A stretch of DNA of 64,000 bases from Mycobacterium yunnanensis (GTDB taxonomy: Bacteria > Actinomycetota > Actinomycetes > Mycobacteriales > Mycobacteriaceae), in the NCBI RefSeq assembly GCF_025823185.1, contig NZ_JACKVK010000009.1, positions 62,001 to 126,000 of the forward strand, in the 5' to 3' direction. Position numbers and translations under genes: made by a program. Position 1 is the stretch's first letter; each line of letters starts with the position of its first letter. Shown here in pieces: positions 57,694-64,000 of the stretch. The notes below the pieces were generated by a model. That model searched no databases, had not been told where the DNA came from, and saw only the letters and a program-made list of their open reading frames with translations.

Positions 57694-57769
57694 TGGGGCC
57701 GCCTTGGGGAATCGAACCCCAGACCTTCTCATTACGAGTGAGATGCTCTACCGACTGAGCTAAGGCGGC
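57694..57769 (-). tRNA. tRNA-Thr (anticodon CGT)
   Basis: A 76-base cloverleaf on the minus strand. The 7-bp acceptor stem is GCCGCCT paired with AGGCGGC. The D arm contains TAGCTCAGTCGGTAGAGC, the anticodon stem TCTCA/TGAGA encloses loop CTCGTAA with anticodon CGT, and the T arm has GGTTCGATTCC. The bases after the acceptor read C then CCA, so the CCA end appears to be encoded. It reads ACG codons, which are frequent in this GC-rich genome. Confidence 0.95.
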
Positions 57770-57837
57770 GACGCCTGATCAGCCAGGCGGGACGAGTCTA
57801 CGGCAGCCACCGTCGCCAACCCAAAACGGTTCGAGCC

Positions 57838-59058
57838 TCACCCCCGCAGCGCCTGACCGACGGTGGCCACCAGGGCGTCGACGGCGAACTTGGGTTTGAC
57901 GTTGACCGCCAGGGCGTCCCGGCACTCGAGCACGGCCTCGATGCAGCGCAGCAGCCGATCGGGCGGGACGTGCGCGGCCATCGCCGAGACCTTGTCGGAC
58001 ATGTCGGGATGGTTGGCCGCCACCGCGGTCGCTCCCGCGGACACCAGCATGGCGTCACGAAAGTAGGTGGCCAGATCGATGAGCGCCCGGTCCAGCGCGT
58101 CACGCGAGGCGCGCGTCTGCCGCGACTTCTGGCGCTTCTCGAGATCCTTGAGCGCTCCGGCCGCACCCCGCAGCGCCCCCGCGGCGCCCTTTCCGGTGCC
58201 ACCGCCGCCGAGCGCCGTGCGCAGCTCCTCTGTCTCGGCCTCGTTGCGGTCGCCCGTCAGCGCCTTGGCCTCGTCGTCGGCCGTGGCCACCAGCTCCTCG
58301 GCCGCCGCGTAGGCCCGCGCCGGCGTCGCCGCGTCCCTCGCCAGTCCGAGGGCGCGTTCCCTGCGCCCCCTGGCCTGCTCGTCGGTGGCCAGCCGGCGCG
58401 CCCGCCCGACGTGCCCGCCGCTGACCGAGGCCGCCCAGATGGCGTCCTTCTCGGCCATTCCGTCCACGTCGACCAACACCTTGGCGATCGCGTCCAGCCG
58501 CGGGGTCACCAGCGCGACGTGCCTGCACCGCGACCGCAGGGTGATCGCGATGTCCTCCGGGTCGACCGACGGGGCGCACAGCAGGAACACCGTCGACGCG
58601 GGCGGCTCCTCCACCACCTTGAGCAGGGCGTTCGCCGCGCCCTCGGTCAGCCGGTCGGCGTCCTCGACCACCACGACCTGCCACCGACCGGTGCCCGGCC
58701 GCCGCGACGCGATCTGCACGATGTCCCGCATCTCGCGGACGCCGATCGACAACCCCTCGGGAATGATCCGGCGCACGTCGGCGTGGGTGCCTGCCATCGT
58801 GGTGGTGCAGGCCCGGCATTCCCCGCACCCCGGGGTGCCGTCGGAGGTGCACTGCAGGGCGGCAGCGAAGCAGACGGCCGCGATCGACCGGCCCGACCCC
58901 GGCGGCCCCGTGATCAGCCACGCATGGGTCATCCGGCCGCCCGTGGCGCCGGTGCCCATCGGGTTGTGAGCCGAATCACCGCGCGCCGCGCGGGCGGCGG
59001 CGACCAGCTCCGCTTCGACGGCGTCCTGACCCACCAGACGCGAGAAAACACCGCTCAT
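57838..59058 (-). CDS. holB: DNA polymerase III subunit delta prime
   Basis: A 406-residue clamp-loader subunit. VFSRLVGQDAVEAELVAAARAA begins the AAA+ domain. The nucleotide loop is GPPGSGRS, with Arg where active ATPases have Lys, as expected for delta prime. The zinc module is Cys70, Cys78, Cys81 and Cys84 (CTSDGTPGCGECRAC). VVVEDADRLTEGAANALLKVVEEPPASTVFLL and LRSRCRH are the Walker B and SRC regions. Position matches Rv3644c. A 68-bp gap separates it from the tRNA-Thr gene. Confidence 0.93.
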   Translation of the reverse strand: MSGVFSRLVGQDAVEAELVAAARAARGDSAHNPMGTGATGGRMTHAWLITGPPGSGRSIAAVCFAAALQCTSDGTPGCGECRACTTTMAGTHADVRRIIPEGLSIGVREMRDIVQIASRRPGTGRWQVVVVEDADRLTEGAANALLKVVEEPPASTVFLLCAPSVDPEDIAITLRSRCRHVALVTPRLDAIAKVLVDVDGMAEKDAIWAASVSGGHVGRARRLATDEQARGRRERALGLARDAATPARAYAAAEELVATADDEAKALTGDRNEAETEELRTALGGGGTGKGAAGALRGAAGALKDLEKRQKSRQTRASRDALDRALIDLATYFRDAMLVSAGATAVAANHPDMSDKVSAMAAHVPPDRLLRCIEAVLECRDALAVNVKPKFAVDALVATVGQALRG

Positions 59059-59151
59059 CAGGCGCCACCCTAGTGGCCGCGGCCGACACCCGTGCAGACG
59101 ACGTCGGCGACAGCGCCCGTGCCACGGCCCGTGGACCGATACGGTTGTCGG

Positions 59152-60741
59152 ATGACCGGTCCGACACCACCCATGGGGCGAGTCACCGCCTTCGTGCGGT
59201 GGGTCGCGCGCACGCCATGGCCGGTGTTCACCCTCGGCATGCTCCAGGCCGACATCATCGGCGCGTTGTTCGTGCTGGGCTTCCTGCGGTTCGGACTGCC
59301 CGCCGAGGACCGGGTCCAGCTGCAGGACCTCCCGACGCTGAACCTCGCGGTGTTCCTCGGCTACCTCTTCGTGTCGTTCACGATCCTGTCGTGGCTGACG
59401 CTGCGGCTGCTGATTCCGGTGATCCGCTGGCAGCGTCGCGACAGCCTGCTCGGCGACGGTGACCCCGCGGTGACCGACCTGGCCCGCGTGCGGGCTCTCA
59501 GGATGCCCTTCTACCGCGCGGTCATCAACGTCTCGAACTGGTTCCTGGGGTCGATCGTGTTCATCGTCGCCAGCTGGCCCGTCGCCAGCCGGTCGGCGCC
59601 CGTCGTCGCCGTCGCCGCCGCGTTGGGCGCCACCGCGACCGCGATCATCGGCTACCTGCAGTCCGAACGGGTGCTACGACCGGTCGCCGTCGCCGCGCTC
59701 CGCGGCGGCATCCCCGAGAAGTTCCAGGCACCCGGCGTCATCCAGCGGCAGGTGCTCACCTGGGTGCTGTCCACCGGCGTGCCCATCCTTGCCATCGTGC
59801 TGGCGCTGGTGGCCAGCCGGTTCGAGATCCTGACCGCCCCCGCCGAGCGCCTCAACACCCCGATCCTGCTGCTGGCGATCGCCGCGCTGGTCATCGGGCT
59901 GGCAGGCACCGTGCTGGTGGCGATGTCGATCGCCGACCCCCTGCGGCAACTGCGCTGGGCACTGGGCGAGGTGCAGCGCGGCAACTACAACGCCCACATG
60001 CAGATCTACGACGCCAGCGAGTTGGGCCTGCTGCAGGCCGGCTTCAACGACATGGTCCGCGACCTCGCCGAACGACAGCGTCTGCGGGACCTCTTCGGCC
60101 GCTACGTCGGCGAGGACGTCGCCCGCCGGGCGCTGGAGCGCGGCACCGAATTGGGCGGCCAGGAACGCGACGTCGCCGTGCTCTTCGTCGACCTGGTCGG
60201 GTCCACCCAGCTGGCGTCGACCCGGCCCGCCGCCGAGGTGGTCAGCCTCCTCAACGAGTTCTTCCGTGTCATCGTCGACAGCGTCAACCGGCACGGCGGG
60301 TTCGTCAACAAGTTCCAGGGCGACGCCGCGCTGGCCATCTTCGGCGCCCCCATCGAGCACCCCGACGCCTCCGGTGCGGCCCTGGCCGCCTCACGGGAAC
60401 TGCACGACGAGCTGATCGAGGTCCTCGGCCAGACCGACTTCGGCATCGGGGTGTCGGCGGGCCGGGCCATCGCCGGTCACATCGGCGCCCAAGCCCGCTT
60501 CGAGTACACCGTGATCGGCGACCCGGTCAACGAGGCCGCCCGGCTCACCGAGCTCGCGAAGCTCGAGGACGGACACGTGCTGGCCTCGGCCATCGCGGTC
60601 AGCGGCGCGCTGGACGCCGAGGCGCTGTGCTGGGACGTCGGCGAGATCGTCGAACTGCGCGGCCGCAGCGCACCGACCCAGTTGGCCCGGCCGCTCAACC
60701 TCGCCGCCTCCCGGCGCGTGTCGAGCCAGGCGCAGAACTAG
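59152..60741 (+). CDS. Membrane adenylate cyclase with HAMP domain (Rv3645-like)
   Basis: A 529-residue class III cyclase. Six membrane helices lie in residues 15-270, followed by a HAMP linker (ADPLRQLRWALGEVQRGNYNAHMQIYDASELGLLQAGFNDMVRDLAERQ) and a cyclase domain from about residue 335. Metal-binding Asp347 (FVDLVGST) and Asp391 (NKFQGD), substrate-selecting Lys387 and Asp457, and transition-state Asn460 and Arg464 (GDPVNEAARL) are all present, so it should make cAMP. The ATG at 59152 is preferred over 59092. It overlaps topA by 4 bp tail to tail. In M. tuberculosis Rv3645 is a main cAMP source linked to fatty-acid responses. Confidence 0.92.
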   Translation: MTGPTPPMGRVTAFVRWVARTPWPVFTLGMLQADIIGALFVLGFLRFGLPAEDRVQLQDLPTLNLAVFLGYLFVSFTILSWLTLRLLIPVIRWQRRDSLLGDGDPAVTDLARVRALRMPFYRAVINVSNWFLGSIVFIVASWPVASRSAPVVAVAAALGATATAIIGYLQSERVLRPVAVAALRGGIPEKFQAPGVIQRQVLTWVLSTGVPILAIVLALVASRFEILTAPAERLNTPILLLAIAALVIGLAGTVLVAMSIADPLRQLRWALGEVQRGNYNAHMQIYDASELGLLQAGFNDMVRDLAERQRLRDLFGRYVGEDVARRALERGTELGGQERDVAVLFVDLVGSTQLASTRPAAEVVSLLNEFFRVIVDSVNRHGGFVNKFQGDAALAIFGAPIEHPDASGAALAASRELHDELIEVLGQTDFGIGVSAGRAIAGHIGAQARFEYTVIGDPVNEAARLTELAKLEDGHVLASAIAVSGALDAEALCWDVGEIVELRGRSAPTQLARPLNLAASRRVSSQAQN

Positions 60742-63554
60742 CCCTTCTTCGCCGCGGCCTTCTTGGCGGGCGCCTTCTTGGCGGCGGTCTTCTTGACGGC
60801 CTTCTTGGCGGGCGCCTTCTTCTTGACGGGGCCGCGCGCACGGCGGTCGGCCAGCAGCTCCGACGCCCGACCGTCGGTGATCGACATGACGTCGTCACCC
60901 TTGCGCAGGCTGGCGTTGGTCTCGCCGTCGGTGACGTACGGACCGAAGCGACCGTCCTTGATCACCATCGGCTTCTCCGAGACCGGGTCGGTGCCCAATT
61001 CGCGCAGCGGAGGCGTCGCGGCGCCCTGCCTGCCGCGCCGCTTGGGCTCGGAGTAGATCTTCAGCGCCTCGTCGAGGGTGACGGTGAACATCTGCTCCTC
61101 GTTGGCCAACGAGCGAGAATCCGTGCCGCGCTTGAGGTATGGGCCGTAGCGGCCGTTCTGCGCCGTGATCTCCTCATTGGTCGCCGGGTCGACGCCGACC
61201 ACCCGTGGCAGCGAGAGCAGCCTGAGCGCGTCGTCGAGGGTGATGGTCTCGAGATCCATCGACTGCAGCAGCGAGCCGGTGCGCGGCTTGGGTCCGGTCG
61301 GCGGCTTCTTGCCCTTCTTCGCGGGCGCCCCGTCCTCAGGCTCGTCCGGCGGAGCTGGCAGCACCTCGGTCACGTACGGACCGTAACGGCCGTCCTTGGC
61401 GACGATTTCGTGGCCGGACTCCGGGTCGACGCCCAGCGAGCGGCCCTCCTGCGGCGTGGAGAACAGCTTCTCGGCGAGCTCGAGGGTCAGCTCGTCGGGG
61501 GTCAGCTCGTCCTTGAGGTTGGCCCGCTGCGGCTTGAGCTCCCCTGGATTGTCCGGATCCGGAATCATCCGCTCCAGGTACGGCCCGTTGCGGCCGACGC
61601 GGACGTTGATCGGAGTGCCGTTCTCGTCGTCGAACAGCTTGATGGAGTTGACGACTCGCGCGTCGATCTCCTCCAGGTTGCCGCCGACCAATTGCTTGAG
61701 CCCACCGGCGCGCGCGATCGAACCGTCGACGCCGTGTTCGCCGCCGAAGTAGAAGTTGTTGAGCCAGTTGGTCCGTCGCTCGTTGCCCGAGGCGATCTGG
61801 TCGAGCTCGTCCTCCATGGCCGCGGTGAAGTCGTAGTCCACCAGACGCCCGAAGTGCTGCTCCAGCAAGCCGATCACGGCGAACGCCACCCACGACGGGA
61901 CCAGCGCGCTGCCCTTCTTGTGGACGTACCCGCGGTCCTGGATGGTCTTGATGATCGAGGAGTACGTCGAGGGACGGCCGATGCCGAGCTCTTCGAGCGA
62001 CTTGATCAGCGACGCCTCGGTGTAGCGGGCGGGCGGGCTGGTGGTGTGTCCGTCGGCGGTCAGGTCGGACGCGTCGACCCGCTGCCCCTGGGTCAGGTTC
62101 GGCAGCCGGCTCTCGGCGTCGTCGGCCTCGCCGCCGGCCTGCTCGTCGAGGCTCTCGACATAGGCCTTGAGGAAGCCTGCGAAGGTGATGGTGCGGCCGC
62201 TGGCGTTGAAGACGACCTGCTCGCCGGAACGGGCTTGGCCCGCGATGCGCAGGCTCAGCGTCGTCCCCCGCGCGTCGGCCATCTGCGAGGCCACGGTGCG
62301 CTGCCAGATCAGCTCGTAGAGCCGGAACTCGTCGTTGTCGAGCGCGGAGTGCAGCTGGCCCGGGGTCTGGAAGACGTCGCCCGACGGCCTGATGGCCTCG
62401 TGGGCCTCCTGGGCGTTCTTGACCTTGCGGGTGTACTGGCGGGCCGTCGGATGGACGTACTCGTCGCCGTAGAGCTGCCTGGCCTGGTTGCGTGCCGCGT
62501 TGATCGCCGTCTCCGACAATGTCGTGGAGTCGGTACGCATGTAGGTGATGTAGCCGTTCTCGTACAGCCGCTGCGCGATGCTCATCGTGCGCTCGGAGGA
62601 GAACCGCAGCTTGCGGCCCGCCTCCTGCTGCAGGGTCGAGGTCATGAACGGCGCGTAGGGACGCCGGGTGTAGGGCTTCTGCTCGACCGAGGCGACGCTG
62701 AGCTGGGCGCCCCGCAGCCCGCCGGCCAGCGCGGAGGCCGCCTGCTCGGTGAGCACCAGCACTTCTTCGGGGCGTTTCACCCCGCCCAGGGAGTCGAAGT
62801 CGCGACCGCTGGCCACGCGCTTGCCGTCAACGGTGTTGAGCTTGGCGGTGAACTTGGGCGGCGAGGCCTCGGGGTCGGACACCGACGCGTCCAGCTCGGC
62901 GGTGACGTCCCAGTATCCGGCGCTCCTGAACGCCATGCGCTCGCGTTCGCGCTGCACGATGATGCGCGTCGCCACCGACTGCACCCGGCCGGCCGACAGC
63001 TTCGGCGCCACCTTCTTCCACAGCACGGGGCTGACCTCGTAGCCGTACAGACGGTCTAGGATGCGGCGGGTCTCCTGGGCGTCGACGAGGTCGATGTCGA
63101 GGTCGCGGGGGTCGTCGGCGGCGGCCCGGATGGCCGACTCAGTGATCTCGTGGAACACCATCCGCTTGACGGGGATGCGCGGTTTGAGCGTTTCGAGCAG
63201 ATGCCAGGCGATCGCCTCGCCCTCGCGGTCACCGTCCGTGGCGAGGTAGAGCTCGTCGACGTCCTTGAGCAAGGACTTGAGCTCGGCGACGGTGGCCTTC
63301 TTCTCCGGGCTGATGATGTAGAGCGGTTCGAAGTCGGCGTCGACGTTGACCCCCAGGCGGGCCCAGGGCTCCGTCTTGTACTTCGCGGGCACGTCGGCCG
63401 CGGCGCGGGGCAGGTCGCGGATGTGTCCACGCGACGATTCGACGACGTAGTTCGACCCCAGGTAGCCCGCGATCTTGCGCGCCTTGGTGGGCGACTCGAC
63501 GATGACGAGTCGCCGAGTCGTGCCGTTGCCGCTAACGCCGCCGGAGTCAGCCAA
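60738..63554 (-). CDS. topA: DNA topoisomerase I
   Basis: A 938-residue type IA topoisomerase that relaxes negative supercoils. The TOPRIM domain is at the N-terminus (RRLVIVESPTKARKIAGYLG, with acidic residues in ATDGDREGEAIAWHL). The active Tyr338 lies in YITYMRTDST. The C-terminal part carries several copies of the actinobacterial repeat with GRYGPY/GRFGPYV. The tail is a basic Lys/Ala stretch (KKAPAKKAVKKTAAKK) typical of mycobacterial TopA. No zinc fingers are seen. It overlaps the cyclase end by 4 bp and has 129 bp of upstream sequence to the next gene. Confidence 0.97.
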   Translation of the reverse strand: MADSGGVSGNGTTRRLVIVESPTKARKIAGYLGSNYVVESSRGHIRDLPRAAADVPAKYKTEPWARLGVNVDADFEPLYIISPEKKATVAELKSLLKDVDELYLATDGDREGEAIAWHLLETLKPRIPVKRMVFHEITESAIRAAADDPRDLDIDLVDAQETRRILDRLYGYEVSPVLWKKVAPKLSAGRVQSVATRIIVQRERERMAFRSAGYWDVTAELDASVSDPEASPPKFTAKLNTVDGKRVASGRDFDSLGGVKRPEEVLVLTEQAASALAGGLRGAQLSVASVEQKPYTRRPYAPFMTSTLQQEAGRKLRFSSERTMSIAQRLYENGYITYMRTDSTTLSETAINAARNQARQLYGDEYVHPTARQYTRKVKNAQEAHEAIRPSGDVFQTPGQLHSALDNDEFRLYELIWQRTVASQMADARGTTLSLRIAGQARSGEQVVFNASGRTITFAGFLKAYVESLDEQAGGEADDAESRLPNLTQGQRVDASDLTADGHTTSPPARYTEASLIKSLEELGIGRPSTYSSIIKTIQDRGYVHKKGSALVPSWVAFAVIGLLEQHFGRLVDYDFTAAMEDELDQIASGNERRTNWLNNFYFGGEHGVDGSIARAGGLKQLVGGNLEEIDARVVNSIKLFDDENGTPINVRVGRNGPYLERMIPDPDNPGELKPQRANLKDELTPDELTLELAEKLFSTPQEGRSLGVDPESGHEIVAKDGRYGPYVTEVLPAPPDEPEDGAPAKKGKKPPTGPKPRTGSLLQSMDLETITLDDALRLLSLPRVVGVDPATNEEITAQNGRYGPYLKRGTDSRSLANEEQMFTVTLDEALKIYSEPKRRGRQGAATPPLRELGTDPVSEKPMVIKDGRFGPYVTDGETNASLRKGDDVMSITDGRASELLADRRARGPVKKKAPAKKAVKKTAAKKAPAKKAAAKKG

Positions 63555-63683
63555 CTGTGTTTACGCTCCACTTCTATGTCGCCGAAGGCGCGGTACCACT
63601 GATTCAGCAGTCCCACCAGCCCGCGGCAACTGACAATTTGGCACTACCGACGAGCCTACGCAAACTGGCCTCGCCCGCGGGGC

Positions 63684-64000
63684 TTAGCCGGAGTGCGGCC
63701 AGTTGTGAAACGCCTCAGGCTCCCCTGGCGGTTCCCCCACGTTCTCTACCAGGCGCGATAGGCGTCGGCGGCCACTGATCCGCAATGCCGGGTGCGTCCC
63801 GCGGGTGCCGATCAAGGTCGGTGCAATTCCCACCCTCATCATCGCGGCTGCGAGAGCGGTGTGCGTGTCCGGCGCGTGCGGATCCAGTCCGAGCAGGTAC
63901 CGGTCGGCCTCGGGCATGCCGGCGGCCAGCGTCCACGCCCGTAGTTCCCGCGGGCCGGGCAGCCACTGCGGCGGGACGGTCTTCACCGCGCCGCGCGTCC
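63684..64000 (-). CDS. Hypothetical protein, C-terminal part (Rv3647c position)
   Basis: The last 105 codons or so of a gene that runs off the window. The frame stays open to the edge, so the GTG at 63986 need not be its start. Visible sequence includes PGPRELRAWTLAAGMPEADRYLLGLDPHAPDTHTALAAAMMRVGIAPTLIGTRGTHPALRISGRRRL. There is no membrane segment and no motif I can name. It lies upstream of topA on the same strand, where M. tuberculosis has Rv3647c. Confidence 0.6.
   Translation of the reverse strand, partial: TRGAVKTVPPQWLPGPRELRAWTLAAGMPEADRYLLGLDPHAPDTHTALAAAMMRVGIAPTLIGTRGTHPALRISGRRRLSRLVENVGEPPGEPEAFHNWPHSG

Noticed and set aside
60741..60830. Lys/Ala repeats at the end of topA as a separate small gene
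   Set aside because: They are in frame with topA and match the basic tail usual in mycobacterial topoisomerase I.
60627..63059. Open frame of 810 codons antisense to topA
   Set aside because: No domain is visible and the topoisomerase reading is unambiguous.

Overview
This is a high-GC actinobacterial window. It reads as a Mycobacterium sensu lato chromosome, most likely a fast-growing environmental species of the Mycolicibacterium type. The backbone follows, from memory, the M. tuberculosis order Rv3600c to Rv3647c: coaX, panC, Rv3603c, Rv3604c, Rv3605c, folK, folB, folP, folE, ftsH, ephA, lpqG, hpt, tilS, Rv3626c, dacB, ppa, then Rv3630, ppgS (Rv3631), Rv3632, galE1, Rv3635, tRNA-Thr, holB, the Rv3645 cyclase, topA and the end of an Rv3647c-position gene. 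The esp/esx/PE/PPE genes that lie between ftsH and lpqG in M. tuberculosis are absent, and so is panD between panC and coaX.

Region by region: (1) 1-5.66 kb, minus strand, is an accessory cluster for betaine/methylated-glycine catabolism: an APC permease (cut by the window edge), an aldehyde dehydrogenase, a Rieske oxygenase and a two-domain FAD/GcvT demethylating oxidoreductase. (2) 5.7-15.2 kb, minus strand, is housekeeping: pantothenate and CoA synthesis, two small membrane proteins, a tightly overlapping folate operon, and FtsH with a Gly/Asn/Pro-rich tail. (3) 15.3-23.9 kb is an epoxide-hydrolase-like enzyme, an LpqG-like SIMPL lipoprotein, an inserted molybdopterin oxidoreductase, hpt-tilS, a zinc protease, DacB and Ppa. 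(4) 24.0-29.1 kb is accessory: an OHCU-decarboxylase-like protein with allantoicase, a divergent DoxX/MarR pair with two operator-like palindromes, LhgO, and a membrane acyltransferase.

(5) 29.3-46.8 kb is a sugar-acid island. One nine-gene minus-strand run carries a peptide-family ABC importer, a TSUP exporter, an IclR regulator, a canonical glucarate dehydratase and a D-2-hydroxyacid dehydrogenase. A second minus-strand operon carries 2,5-dioxovalerate dehydrogenase, 5-dehydro-4-deoxyglucarate dehydratase, a second glucarate-dehydratase-like enolase and a LysR regulator. Together they give the complete route D-glucarate to 5-dehydro-4-deoxyglucarate to 2,5-dioxovalerate to 2-oxoglutarate. 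A 14-bp element GCAT-N6-ATGC lies 39-52 bp upstream of three transcription units of the island, which suggests one regulon.

(6) 47.3-54.9 kb, plus strand, is a coupled run: a 1301-residue Pls/PosA-type NRPS-like protein (adenylation and carrier domains followed by membrane-spanning hexapeptide-repeat domains), an M1 metallopeptidase, a flippase-like membrane protein, the polyprenyl-phosphate GalNAc synthase PpgS and its small membrane partner. This is the most interesting candidate for an under-described envelope-modification system. (7) 54.9-64 kb returns to backbone: GalE1, a large membrane protein, tRNA-Thr(CGT), DNA polymerase III delta prime, a membrane adenylate cyclase, topoisomerase I and the end of a conserved hypothetical gene.

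No rRNA, CRISPR array, insertion sequence, prophage or obvious pseudogene was seen.
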